Notes: a model not told the origin generated them from the sequence alone. 64,000 nt of DNA from Panagrolaimus kolymaensis (GCA_028622995.1 JAJQJQ010000007.1:1054001-1118000), one strand, 5' to 3'; shown: positions 40,230 through 51,824, counted from the first letter of the stretch. Made by a program: numbers and translations.

Positions 40230-42360
40230 TAATTAAATCTGAATAACTCCTCTTTTCTTTTGATATTTGTTTTGTTGCCTGCTTTTAAATAAGTAGGTAA
40301 ATGGTTTAAATCCTGGAATGTAAAAAGTTTTGTCATTATCACAAGTACATAAAGGAAGAAGAAAAGGCCACGATACAAAAAATGTTTAAAAAAAATCAGC
40401 GATGTTTTTTTATACAATTTTTTTTCTTGCTTTTGTCGATCGTTGTTTCCACCAATGCAAAAGGCAAGCAGCATTAAAAAAAATGTGAATCAATATGAAA
40501 CAAATATGAAATGCAAAAACGAAGAAGGAAGGAAAGCTTATATTTTTTACTTATTTGTTTCTTCTCTGAAAATAAAACTTAATGCCTCTGTGTGTTGTTC
40601 GGCATTGAACAACAACAACTGCAGCAAGTTGGTTGGAAGAAAGAAAAAAGGAATGGGATAAGTTTAAGCCGCTCTGACTAAAATTATTTTTACAACTTTT
40701 ATCTCCTTTCCTCTTTTTTGACGGACAGATCATTTTCATTCCGAAACAAATAATCCTGAGGGAAAATGAATGGCCAGCCAAAGAAACAACAGGAATATAT
40801 ATTATCCCAAGTTTCTGCTAAGCCATAATCGAAGAGAGTAACAGTTGTGCTTTGTGTGGGGGAAGAAAGCAAAATTTTGAAACAAAGTTTTAAATTTGGC
40901 AAAAAAAAAATCTAAAAGTAAAGTTAATCATCAAAACAAAATGGGGATTTTACAAACTACAAACGATGATTTAGGCATCATCGTTTTTCCTTTTCAAAAA
41001 CAGATGGTCAATCTTTTTTTCTTCTTTCTTTTTTTTCTTGTTCAAACAAAATCAATAAACCTGCTGCGCAAAATATATATTCGTAAAGAAAAACAAAATG
41101 ACCGCAGTCGTAAAACAAGCGGCGAAAAATATTTCATCTTCTTCGTTTTTTTTAATTCGAACTTGGAAGCTGTCAATAACATTTTCTTTCTTGGGTTTTT
41201 TTTTCTTGGGAATCTTTTTTCAAGTCATTTATTCTTAAGTTGAAACCATTTTATATGGTGGTGTATTTATGAATATGTTCAACAAAAAAAGAAGAAGATA
41301 AATGCGATTTGATCCAATTTTATAAATGGAATTAGCAAGTAGCTATCGTAATTACATTTAGTAATGCCTTGTATTCAATAGGAAAATATTAAGTTTTCTT
41401 TTATCTCATTTTTTCATAACTCTTTAAAACTTATCCATTTTTTTATTAGTCATCGAGACAATATTGAAAAATAGTTACTTCCACAATTTTTAAAATTAGG
41501 TAAGTTTTTATTGAAGCTTTTAAAGTCATTTTTGTTTTTATTTTTTAGTAGTATCAATAAAAGCAAAGCCATTGCTTATTAGCTTAATTATCGATTTTTT
41601 GCTTTATCTGATCTTCCTCCACCGCTAATAAAATTTAGTGATGGCAGCGACCCATCTTTCATTGTTTGCCTGCCACAAATCTCATTTAGTCTCTTATTTT
41701 TCTTTTTTTAGGGTAAACATAAACAAGCAACCAAAATTTTTTTAATAAACAAAAATTGAAAATAAAAAAAAAACAGAAAATGGCGATTTTATCAAATCTA
41801 ATGTCAAGTGTAACATTTTTGTCATACCAACGAATTCATACAAGATCAGGCTTTATACCAACAAAAAAAAAACACATATATTGTGCAAAAAGTATGCATG
41901 CTTTGATAATTACATTCAACTAACACCTTTTCAAAGAAAATGATTTGTAATGAAAGCTACAGTGATTTTAAAATGCAATAAAAGTTCAACAGAAACCAAA
42001 AACTAAAGTTCAATTACATACTAACTTCCTGATTCATTGTTGGGATCATTTTTAATTAGCTCAATGGCAAGATAAATAAATAAAAATGAATCAAAAAGCA
42101 GGTGATCAAAATCATTCAAATGTTGTTTGTTGAAAAAGCGGATGTTTGATTTGTTTTCTTCGTAAGTTTGATAATCTCAAAGCCCTGAAAGCAAAGACCC
42201 AATACGTTTTTTATGTCCAGCCTTGTTTTTCGAAAGACGATGTGCCGCTGTCGCCATCGTAAATGAGTATAAAATAAACGACCGATAAGACTTTTTTTCT
42301 TCAATCTTTTATTATTTCTTTTCCTATTGTTTTCAAATATTTTTCTTATTCATTTAAATC
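40230..42360. other. intergenic, 2.1 kb, no gene seen
   Basis: AT-rich spacer between the divergent PINCH gene and the small secreted protein gene. Open frames here are Lys/Phe-rich low-complexity chance frames with no homology signal. It should contain both promoters. Confidence 0.5.
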
Positions 42361-42817
42361 ATGGCTTCTTCAAGTGTTATTGTTTGTTTGGTATTATTGC
42401 TTTTAACAGTTAATACTTCGGCAAAAATTTATGGTTATCAACAAGGTGGTGGTGATTACGGTGAGGCGGTAAATCTTCAAAGTGGTAGTTATGGAGGAGA
42501 TTCAGATCAAAAAGGTTTGAACAATCAAGGCGCTGCTGTTCCTAATCAAAACAATGGAGGCGGATATAATCAAAATAATGGAGGTGGACAAAATGGCGGT
42601 AGTGGATATGGCCAAAATGGAGGATATCCTCAACAACAAAATTACCCGGAACCTACTCGTCCATCACGTCTCAAGCACATTATTAAATCTGCCGTACAAG
42701 GCGCTATTATGGGAGCTGGTATGTTGTAGTTCTTTTTACAGCACATTAAATAATAGTTAAATTTCAGCCGCATCTGCCGCCGCAGCCGCAATGCAATCCA
42801 ACAATGGTAAAAAGTAA
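42361..42817 (+). CDS. small secreted Gly/Gln/Asn-rich protein
   Basis: Two exons (42361-42718, 42768-42817) give 135 residues. Residues 1-21 are a classical signal peptide ending TSA before KIYGYQQ. The middle is rich in Gly, Gln, Asn and Tyr with repeats near GGGYNQNNGGGQNGG. After RPSRLKHIIKSA comes a Gly/Ala-rich hydrophobic helix (QGAIMGAAASAAAAAM) and a basic end (NNGKK). The second exon supplies the Ala tract. Without splicing, the frame would stop at GAGML, giving 122 residues. Nematode Gly/Tyr-rich secreted peptides include cuticle-associated and antimicrobial peptides, but the family of this one is not recognised. Confidence 0.75.
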
Positions 42818-43431
42818 AGACCTTAAAAAATAATTATGTACATATTTATGATGTGGATTTATTCCTAACGTACCCAAGCTTTTAATAAAATATATCTAAA
42901 TTAACTTGACTTTTAAAGGTTCTTTACAACTAAATACAGAATTAATATGACACGATTCATCAAATACTGCAATACGATAAATATTTAACAAATCTATGTA
43001 TGAAAAATTAGTCTTAAATCAAAAGCCTATTTTTTTAAAGACAAATAAAATCATTAACTTTTTGAGAGTTTTGGTAATAATATTTTCCGATAATGCTACA
43101 ATAAAAACAATTTAGAAAGCTTTGTAAAACGTTGAAAAAAAAAGCAATTTTTGAAACGCCTGTTTCAAATTTTTCCATTCAGAATCCAACCCCTTTTGTA
43201 GGTTACGGTATCATCCTTCTTGAATCTCCTCGCAAAAAATGCGAATGAAGAATGCACCTTCAATCCTCAAAACAATTTGCTTCATTTTTTTTTTCCATCG
43301 CATTTTTTGAGGATTGCAAAAAAGAGCCTTTTTTTGTTATAAACTTGTTACGTCTTTTTATCGTTCTATAAAAACTTTATTTGTTTGCGTGTAATATTTA
43401 CCGTTAACATTTTAAGGTATAAACGTAAATC
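42818..43431. other. intergenic with polyadenylation signal
   Basis: Spacer of 614 bases. AATAAA at 42884-42889 fits the 3' end of the small secreted protein gene. A pyrimidine-poor AAG acceptor-like site lies just before the start of the NHL gene. Nothing else is seen. Confidence 0.5.
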
Positions 43432-45898
43432 ATGGATTTCACTGGCTATGAAAATGACGTATTTGGAGATGTAAGCATCATTATTTCATTTGTTTATTTA
43501 TTGGACTAATGAGAATACCTATTTTCAGATTCATCAACTTCCTGGGCCTAAACGCAACATAAATCGTCTCTTGGGATATCAACTTCCAAGCATGAACATT
43601 GCTGATAGCTTTGACTTGTTCTCTTCTTCATATTTTCATGGTAGTGCCTCAGCTTCAAGCAGCAATGAAGATGGTAGTAGTGTGTTCAACTCTTCTCCAA
43701 CTAATGCTAACAAAGAATTTTCAATGGATGTTGATCTTCAGCCCAAATTGTCCTTTTCTCATCATTCTTCAAGCTCTTTGTCAAGTTTCAAACCTATTCC
43801 ACCTTACACTCCAATACAACTTCCTGCTTCACCAGCTTCATCCGGTTCTGGGAATGTGAGTGATTAAAATATTTAACCGTGGCTGAAAATTATTTTTTAG
43901 AAGTGTGTAACTTGCGTTCTTGATGCTCCTACTGTTGCTCATTGTGCTCAATGTCAAGGTTTTCTCTGTAAATCTTGCTTTCAATGTCATCGTAATATGG
44001 TTATGTTCTCTAATCATACGGTCGTTGATATAAGAAGCAATGGAACATGTCAATATCACTTGTAAGTTGTTTAATTGCGTTACTTTCCTAAAATTGTTAA
44101 TAACTTGTTTTTAGAACATTACCTTTGAATCAATATTGCTTAACTTGTTCTGAAATGATGTGTCATGAATGTTTGAAAACTCATATGGGCAAGAATTGTA
44201 GCACATGTGCTATTCGTACTATGCAAGTGACATGCACTGAAATATTTCAAAATCTTTCACTTCGTCTTCAAAGTGAAATTGAAAGTAGTAAAAAGGAACG
44301 CCTCAATGTTGAAGAGCTTCAACCTAAAGTCGAAGAATGGATGGAACGCGCAAAGCTATCTCTGGCTAACATGAAACAATCATTTGTTGCTGATGTTCTT
44401 GAAAAAGTTTTCAAAGAATGTGAAGAAACCATCGAAAAACAAGGTGCTTCTATTGAAGTATGTGTTTCACTTAAATTGGTTATTTTAATAATTTACATTT
44501 TTTTCAGCTTATGAAAGAGGTTTATGAAACTCGTATGCTTAAAGGTGAAATGCTTCTTAAGGGGCTTTGTACTGATTTAACTGGTCCTCATAGCCTTGCT
44601 AAAGCTTATAGTGAATCATCCTCTTTCACTCAGAAGGTTGATTCATTTCTTCAACAAAAGCCAATCCTTCCATCTCTTCCTGATGTTGATGAAGAATTTC
44701 CACCACCGTCTCCTAATCTTGTATGCTTTTTTTTCTTAAATTTTTTTATCAACTTATTTTTAGGTTGCTAAAACTATTGCTCAGTCGACAAATTATAGCT
44801 TCTGTATGGATCTTCTTAAACATGAACCATGCTCTCCTGTTTCTGATGGTAGCTTCCGTGACTTTACTCCAATGAAGATGAAACTTAACTATGACGTTAA
44901 TTTTGGTTCATTTGGAGTCGAAGATGGACAATTTTCTGAACCAGCGGGAATATGTGTAACTTCTGAAGGCTATATTGCTGTAACAGACACCAAGAATCAC
45001 CGCATTCAAGTCTGTTTATTTTTTAAAAATGATTAGCTTATTTATATTCTCCTTTTTTAGGTATTTGATGAAATTGGATGTTTGAAGCTTGCTTTTGGAG
45101 TCAGTGGCACTAATCCTGGTCAAATTCTTTATCCTAATTGGTTAGCCTTTTGTGATGCAATATCTTTTTTAATTCTTTGTGTTTTAGTATTGCTGCTTGT
45201 CCTCTTACTGATAATTTCGTCATTACTGAACGTACTCCCGTACATCAAGTCCAAGTTTATTCTTCATCTGGTAAATACATTCGTCGATTTGGTCAAAACC
45301 TTATTCAATTTCCTCGTGGTGTTACTGTCGATAAAGCTGGTAATATTATTGTCGTAGAATGCAAAGTAAGTGGTTAATATTTTAAAGGCATTTTTTATGA
45401 TATGGTATTTTAGGTTATGCGTGTCACCATCTTTGATCAACTTGGTACCGTTCTTCGAACTTTCTGTGCTCCTGCTGTTATGAGTTTCCCAATGGATGTT
45501 TGCTGCAATGATAACCATGAAATTTTTGTTGTTGATAACCGTCGTCATTGCGTACATGTTTTTGATTACAATGGAAATCCTTTGCGAACAATGTGTGGTA
45601 GCGGTTCAATCAGCTTTCCTATTTCTGTTAGTATTAATGATGTTGGTGAACTTCTGGTTACTGATAATCATCAATCATTCAATATGACATTCTTTACTCA
45701 AGTATGTTAATTTTTCCTTGCTCTTTTGACTTACATTAATGAAATTATTTTTTTTAGCAAGGCGTCTTGGTCCGCGCTTATGAAAGCCGTAATCGTCATC
45801 TCCAATGTTTAGCTGCTACTGTTCAAGGTGTCGACAAAGTTTTCCTTGCAACCAAAGATTTTCGTGTGTATATGTATGATTGTTCTAAAGGAAAATAG
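43432..45898 (+). CDS. ncl-1: B-box/coiled-coil/NHL protein of brat/NCL-1 type
   Basis: Ten exons (43432-43470, 43529-43855, 43901-44061, 44115-44457, 44508-44720, 44764-45009, 45061-45140, 45188-45365, 45414-45701, 45758-45898) give 671 residues. After a Ser-rich N-terminus, two B-box zinc modules start at about residue 123 (CVTC...CAQC...CKSCFQCH, then CLTC...CHECLKTH). A coiled coil follows at about 220-300. The NHL propeller runs from about residue 400 to the end: DTKNHRIQVFDEIG, TERTPVHQVQVY, FPRGVTVDKAGNIIVVECKV, DNRRHCVHVFDYNG. These blades follow Drosophila Brat closely. Brat/NCL-1 proteins bind mRNA through the NHL top face and repress growth and ribosome production. There is no RING and no filamin domain, as in Brat and NCL-1. 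It is shorter than C. elegans NCL-1, so strict orthology is uncertain. Confidence 0.85.
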
Positions 45899-46612
45899 AC
45901 TAGCCTTTAGCTTTTTGTTGTTAAGTGTTTAAATTTTTGAGTTTGGTTGTTGTTTTTTTGCTTTTTTTCCTTTTTGTTTTAGTTATAAATCGATAATAAA
46001 TGAATTTAACATTTTATGTGCTGTTTGAAATGACAATTGGTTTCCTCTTTTAATACAGACATAACAAACTTTTGAAAAAAGCATTAATCTTTAATTTTTG
46101 TGTCTCTTTTTTTCGCAATAGTTTCTTAACATGCTGTTGTTAGAATCAGTGGTATTCTGTAAACGTTTGCACTTTACTTGATATTGTATTTGTCAAATCT
46201 AAAGCTTCATCACCTTTTTTTTCTCGATATTTCTTATTCTTTTATACCAAAAAACTTCTTGATCAAGGTTGCATGGTCTGAACATCCAATTGTTGATTTA
46301 ATAACTATAAACCTTCAAATCTGCCAACTTCCATTCTTTCGGAGTTTCAATCTTCTGGAATTTCACACTCTTCCCTTTTTTCTCGGTCATGGCAAATAAT
46401 TTTTTCATCGAGTTAAAAAATCGAAAATTTGATTTGTGAAAAATCGATTGATGCTCCATGTTCTTCATACCCTACAGTTTTCCTTATCCATCATAACTTA
46501 TTTTTTTATCTCTTGTCTTGGTATTAGAAAAATTGTGTAAAAAAACTTTATAACAGACATAAAAAACATAATACAGAGAACATAAACAAGTAAAACAAAA
46601 TGGGTAAAAAAA
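45899..46612. other. intergenic between convergent genes
   Basis: Spacer of 714 bases between the 3' ends of the NHL gene (plus) and the dUTPase gene (minus). T-rich with no supported exon. Confidence 0.55.
45995..46000 (+). terminator. AATAAA polyadenylation signal of the NHL gene
   Basis: AATAAA about 97 bases after the TAG stop, preceded by a T-rich 3' UTR. Confidence 0.5.
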
Positions 46613-48294
46613 TCAAACAGTTTTAGTAGTTTCAGTCGCTTTAACACCTGTTGATCCAAATCCAGCTATTCCTCTTTTGGTTTCAGAGAGTTCTTTGACT
46701 TCACGAAGTTCAACATCAGCAATACGTTCAGCAATAATTTGAGCAATTCTTTCTCCCTTCTTGACAGCAAAATCAGTTTCGGAATAATTGAAGAGAAGAA
46801 CCTTGACTTCTTGATCGTCGCCATTTTCAACACCAGCGCCAACATCGATGAAATTTTTTACAGCCAAACCAGAGCGAGGAGCGACACGAGCATAATGTCC
46901 AGGTTTGATCGAAAGTTTGATACCAGTTGAAATTAAAGCTTTACCACGAGCAGGAACAACAATTTCTTCAGCACTATAAACATCAGCTCCAGCAGCAAAT
47001 GAAGAACCATATACGGGCAATTGAGAATCATCAGTAAGTTTTTCAAAGCTTAAAGGAACAAGACTATTTGATGCCTTTTCGAAAATTTCGATACTGGGGC
47101 TGGGAGGAAGAGTTGGGGCGGCGCGTGTTTGAATTACCGTGTAAGGCAGTAGGTGACACGGTAATTCAAACACGCGCCGCCCCAACTCTTCCTCCCAGCC
47201 CCAGTATCGAAATTTTCGAAAAGGCATCAAATAGTCTTGTTCCTTTAAAGCTTTTTCAATGCTTGGAGCATCACCATTTCCATCGACAGCTTCTTTACCA
47301 GTTGAACCAAAACCACCTTCGCCACGAGTTGTTTGCGTGAGCTCTTGGACTTCTTCATAAGTGCAGGATCCAATCTTTTCGCAGAGAATTTGAGCAATTT
47401 CATCACCTTTCTTTATTTCATAAGGTGTGTCAGAAAAATTGAAGAGAAGAACTTTGATTGAACCACGATAATCTTCATCAATGACACCAGCATAAACTTC
47501 AAGAGAATGTTCAACAGCTAACGAAGTGATGGGTGCAGCTCGTCCATAATAACCAGCAGGAATAGCAACACGAATACCAGTTGAAAAGCTTGCAAAACCT
47601 CGTGAAGGGATGGTTCCATCTTCATACGAGTAAATTGTTATTCCAGCTCCATTTTTTGTTGGTAGTTTGACATCTTCAGTTTCACGGAAAATTTCGATGA
47701 CTTCTTCACGAGGCTCCGGCATTTCAGTGGTTGATGAAATTTCTTGACATACGAGTTGAGCGATTCGATCACCTTGTTTAACATTAAAATCATTTTGACC
47801 AAAATTGAAGAGAAGAACTTTGACTTCGCCACGGTAATCTTCATCAACAACACCAGCACCGATATCGATTTGATTCTTGAAGGCTAACCCAGAGCGTGGT
47901 GCCACTCGCCCATATGTTCCTTCGGGGAGTGCAACTTTGAGAGCAGTGGAGACGAGATATTTTCCTAAAGAAATATCAATAATTAATCATCAGAAATATA
48001 AAGCAATCGAAAATGAAAGCATACCTTGTTTTGGAACAACACAATCTTCGGCGGAATGAAGATCAACGCCAGCAGCACATTCAGAGCCACGGAAAGGAGC
48101 TTTGGCTTTATCATTCATTTTCACATATGGCACCTTGTATTCATGTACCTAAAAATCAACCAAATAATAATAAAAAAAGCAAAACAAAAAGCAAAACTTA
48201 CTACGGTTTTGATGTTCAAATTTTCAAGTTTGGCACGTTTAACGATGGGTTCATTGGTGGCAGGAGAAGATGGTGATACTTCAAGATTGACCAT
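46613..48294 (-). CDS. dut-1: single-chain three-unit dUTPase with in-frame insertion
   Basis: Three minus-strand exons (48294-48202, 48148-48025, 47964-46613) give 522 residues with three fused dUTPase units. The enzyme splits dUTP to dUMP and pyrophosphate and keeps uracil out of DNA. Unit 1 (about 35-160) has motif 1 (AAGVDLHS, 56-63), motif 2 (PRSGLA, 95-100), motif 3 (GVVDEDYRG) and motif 4 (QGDRIAQ), but no motif 5. Unit 2 (about 165-295) has degraded motifs 1 and 2 (AGITIYS, PITSLA) but intact motif 3 (GVIDEDYRG) and motif 5 (RGEGGFGSTG). Unit 3 (about 378-522) has intact motifs 1, 2, 4 and 5 but a lost motif 3 (GVENGDDQE). Residues 313-377 come from a TTAA-flanked palindromic element in the linker between units 2 and 3; without it the protein is 457 residues. 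Fused trimeric dUTPases are known in Caenorhabditis. E2F-like sites lie upstream. Confidence 0.92.
47050..47248. mobile_element. TTAA-flanked palindromic MITE in the dUTPase exon
   Basis: Bases 47050-47142 are an exact reverse complement of 47156-47248, giving 93-bp arms around a 13-base spacer (47143-47155). The outermost four bases on each side are TTAA. Reading TTAA as the target-site duplication leaves a 191-bp element (47054-47244) with 89-bp inverted arms. Element plus one TTAA is 195 bp, or 65 codons, without a stop on the minus strand. Removing it restores a continuous linker (EKAL then SFEKLTDDSQ). TTAA duplications are typical of piggyBac-type transposases, and palindromic TTAA MITEs are known in nematodes. 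The inner arm is GC-rich, unlike the surrounding DNA. A fold-back assembly artefact is the main alternative. Confidence 0.75.
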
Positions 48295-48420
48295 TTTTGA
48301 TTTTAATAAAACGTTGAAAAATTTGGAAGAAAAATAAGAGAAACGTCTGATCAACAGGATTGAATTGAAAGCAAACTGAAAAAAATGAAGGATGTGATTG
48401 TGTTATTGTAATGTTCCTTT

Positions 48421-48434
48421 TTTTCGCGCCAAAA
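48421..48434. promoter_or_regulatory. E2F-like site upstream of dUTPase
   Basis: TTTTCGCGCCAAAA matches the E2F/DP consensus TTTSGCGCSAAA without mismatch in its core. It lies 127 bases upstream of the dUTPase start. dUTPase is S-phase regulated in many animals, which supports function. Confidence 0.6.
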
Positions 48435-48546
48435 AAGTGCGAGAAAAACTTGAGGCGCCACCTTTTTTTTTATGGGAAAGCTGCGTTTAGGAAGCGAGCA
48501 TTAATAATGGTGGAAAATAATTCAAAAAAAAAATCATCATGAAGAA

Positions 48547-48557
48547 GGGCGCGAAAA
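48547..48557. promoter_or_regulatory. second E2F-like site upstream of dUTPase
   Basis: GGGCGCGAAAA, a one-sided E2F half-site about 253 bases upstream of the dUTPase start. A further GGCGCC core lies between the two sites near 48453. Confidence 0.4.
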
Positions 48558-49520
48558 GATTGTATTTGTTATCGAGGAGTTGTTGCAACACTTGCACTTT
48601 AAAGACATGACCACAAAATTTGTTGATCACGAGAAACCAAAAATGCTTTAATCAAACATTAAACTTAATTTTTCAATTAATTATAAGCTTGATAAAATTA
48701 AAGGAAAACAAAACCACAGTATACCACGAACATATTAATCCTTTATTTAAAATAGAAGAATCTTTTTAGAAAAAACAGTCATTTCTTGAAATATTTTACA
48801 ATGGGATTACTATTTTATTAAAATAAATAGAGCTAGTTTGTCCGATCATGATTTGGATGAATAAGAACCATAAAGCATGTATGTAAAAGAAAGAAGGTGT
48901 TTCGCTTTTTTAAGCATTGATCTTTACACCATACAAAAGCATACGAAATTTTTTTTTACACTTTTATCATTGAAATCTCATATATTTTTCATGACATAAT
49001 TTCCCCGAATAAGTAAGCATACAGGTAATATAAGAAGGCAAAAAATAATCAAACTTTTTAACTGTTCAAACTTTTTAATCTCATATATGTATGTTGGTAA
49101 AGCGTGGTCCAAGCAGCTCCAATAATAGCAGCTTTTTGACATTCTCCTATTTGATACCATTCTTATTTTTTTAAAGCTTAATGCTCTTTGCTCCTTCTTC
49201 AATCATGCTTTTTATATCTTCTTTATTACATCAAGTGTCAAAAAGTTCATCATCATTTGTCAAAGGTAAGTCTATTTTTTATTTTTATTTTAAAATCACT
49301 CGACAGAAGATAGTTTTCCTTTTTCAATATTGCGCTTCCCCGCCGCCACTGGCAATTTAGTTTTCTTTCACGTTTGCGACCAACGAATGAATAAAAAAAC
49401 TTGAATGAACTCCACGCACGTGTTTTTGTTTGTTTGTCTGTTTATTTTTTTTATTAACTATTGAAATTTCTCGTATTAATTGATTTTTTTTAGATGAATT
49501 AAGCTTTCTCAATCATCAAG

Positions 49521-51609
49521 ATGATCTCAAAACAACTAAAATTTTTATTGAATTCCACAAAACGAAGACAAATTTACCGATATGTTGTGCAACGCTCTTA
49601 TCAAAAAAATTCGACGCGTGAAAGTTTTATGGTTTGTTTGCTGTTTATCGATTTTGACAATGACGTTTATTTTCTCTTTCTTTTTAGCATGATTCCGTAA
49701 AGAAAAGATTGCTTATTGCAAGTGCTGCAGCTTTAACCACTGGGTCAGCATTGATTTATTTTGGAAATGATTTGAATGTTTTTCAAAAAGTTGAAGCTGC
49801 AACTGTTAATGTCAAAGATAAAAATGATAAATTTGTACCTCCAGCAAGAAATGATTTACCAACTTACAAGCTTGATGAAATAAAGAAACATGGTAGAAAT
49901 TCAGGAAGAATATGGGTAGTTTATAAACATGGAGTTTACGATATTACTAAATTCATGGAAAACCATCCTGGTGGTGATAAAATTCTTTTAGCTGCTGGTG
50001 GATCAGTTGAACCATATTGGGCTCTTTATGCTCAACACAAAACGGATGAAGTTATGGAAATATTAGAAACTTTAAGAATAGGTAATCTCGATAAAAAAGA
50101 ACTCGAAAAGATGAAACAACAACAAAAGGTTTGTTTTCATTCCGTCGTTTTTCCCATCATTTAACCTCTGTTGCTTATCATTTGTGTTTGTTCAGAAGGA
50201 TTCAAACGATCCATATTCAAATGATCCAACTCGTCATCCTGCTTTAAAAGTTAATCAAGAAACTCCTTTCAATGCTGAAACACCTACTTCATTGCTTATG
50301 GATCATTTTCTTACACCTGCTGATATCTTCTTTGTTAGGTAAATTTGCTATTGACTTGGTGTTGTTGTTTCATTTAAAATTAATCATACTGTAAAATTTC
50401 AGATCGCACATGCCAATACCTCAGGTACGTTCATATTTTAGCCTTTTATTCAACTACCAATAAAAGAAAATCTCTAGATAAATGAAAAGGATCATCGTCT
50501 AAATGTTGATGGATTATCAATTAAGAAACCAACGATTCTTACCATTGAAGACCTCAAGAAAAATTTTGAAGAAGTTTCTGTTACATCTGCAATTCAATGT
50601 GCTGGAAATCGAAGAGCTGATATGAATAGATACAAAAAAGTTCAAGGTTTAATGTGGGAAGGCACTGCCATAAGTAATGCTAAATGGACTGGTGTAAGAT
50701 TGAGAGTAAGGATTTCATAAAAACTTTTTATCTCGAAGTTTTATGTCTAAATTTCAGGATGTTCTAATAAAAGCTGGTGTTAATCCAAATGATAAAACTA
50801 TAAAACATGTTCACTTTGAAGGAGCAGATAAAGATCCTGAAGGAAGTCATTATGGTGGTTCAATTCCATTTGAAAAAGCAATGCAACCTGAAGTTTTAAT
50901 CGCATATAAAATGAATGATGAAGCTATTCCACGTGATCATGGACATCCTCTTCGACTTATTGCTCCTGGAATTGTTGGAGCTCGGCAAGTAAAATATCTC
51001 ACAAGTATTATGTTAAGCACAGAGGAAAGTCCGGCACATTGGCAGCAAAAAGATTACAAGTTAGTCGTCATATGTTATGGATTTTTTACATTGTGGTATT
51101 TTATTTTAGAGCATTTCCAAGTTCAGTTCAACTAGGAGATCCATTGGAATGGTCGAAAGTTCCATCAATAAATGAATATCCAATTCAAAGTTATATTTGC
51201 ATTCCATCACCCGGTCACAAAGTTAAACGTGATGATGAAAAAGTCGAAGTTGCTGGATACGCATGGAGTGGTGGAGGAAGAGGTATTATTCGAGTGGAAG
51301 TTTCAACAGATGGTGGAAAAACTTGGCAGTTGGCTGATTTACTACAAGATCCCGATCAAGATTTGGTTTGTTTTTTACTATTTGAACCGCTTTATTATCA
51401 CAATAAACTTTTTTTAGGAACATATGTGGGCATGGACTTTATGGAGAACAACAGTAAAAATTCCGAAAGAACAAGACAAATTTGAAGTGCTTTGTAAAGC
51501 AACTGATCGAGCTTACAATACTCAACCTGAAACTCCTGGTGCTTTATGGAATGTCAGAGGACTACTAAATAATTCATGGCATCGTGTAACTCTCAATATT
51601 ATGGAATGA
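49521..51609 (+). CDS. suox-1: sulfite oxidase, mitochondrial
   Basis: Eight exons (49521-49631, 49688-50128, 50196-50338, 50403-50424, 50478-50705, 50758-51059, 51110-51365, 51418-51609) give 564 residues. The enzyme oxidises sulfite to sulfate and passes electrons to cytochrome c in the mitochondrial intermembrane space. The N-terminus is rich in Arg, Lys and Ser, with a hydrophobic stretch at about 45-60, fitting import. A cytochrome b5 domain spans about 85-165 with haem ligands H130 (HPGG) and H154. The molybdopterin domain has the molybdenum-binding Cys280 in IQCAGNRR and WEGTAISNAKWTGVRL. The C-terminal dimerisation domain includes VAGYAWSGGGRGIIRVEVS and WNVRGLLNNSWHRV. Exon 4 is only 22 bases long, and both its splice phases close. 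A second gene follows 244 bases downstream in the same direction. Confidence 0.95.
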
Positions 51610-51710
51610 TACTAAATTTTTTAACCTATAAATTTTTGCTTTTATGTATTTGTTTGGTGAAGGGTGCTAGATTTTAGTATTAGTTATTTTATGTTTTGCA
51701 GTATTTATGG

Positions 51711-51716
51711 AATAAA
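51711..51716 (+). terminator. AATAAA polyadenylation signal of suox-1
   Basis: AATAAA 102 bases after the stop codon and 143 bases before the next ATG, a spacing typical of nematode operon junctions. Confidence 0.5.
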
Positions 51717-51824
51717 TTAATAATAACAATAAAGCTTTGGATTTTTTATTTCATTGTGTTTATTTTCGCGCATATCCTACTTACTTTAACTTTGTCACTG
51801 ATTTACTTACATGTTCCTTATTTT

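Larger units (their letters stand above)
48295..49520. other. bidirectional upstream region of dut-1 and suox-1
   Basis: 1.2 kb between two divergent genes. It contains E2F-like sites near the dUTPase start (listed separately) and, at its right end, an acceptor-like TTTTTTTTAG (AG at 49492-49493) 27 bases before the sulfite oxidase ATG, a likely trans-splice site. Confidence 0.55.

Noticed and set aside
40896..41243. Plus-strand open frame of 115 codons in the 40.2-42.4 kb spacer
   Set aside because: Lys and Phe runs from A- and T-rich DNA, with no family signal, no splice context and no support for expression.
47045..47253. AAAGCTT direct repeats flanking the palindrome as a 7-bp target-site duplication
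   Set aside because: Removing element plus seven bases would shift the dUTPase frame, whereas the TTAA model restores it exactly.
47068..47340. Plus-strand open frame opposite the dUTPase repeating its inserted peptide
   Set aside because: It exists because the palindrome reads the same on both strands. There is no promoter or splice context for a separate gene.
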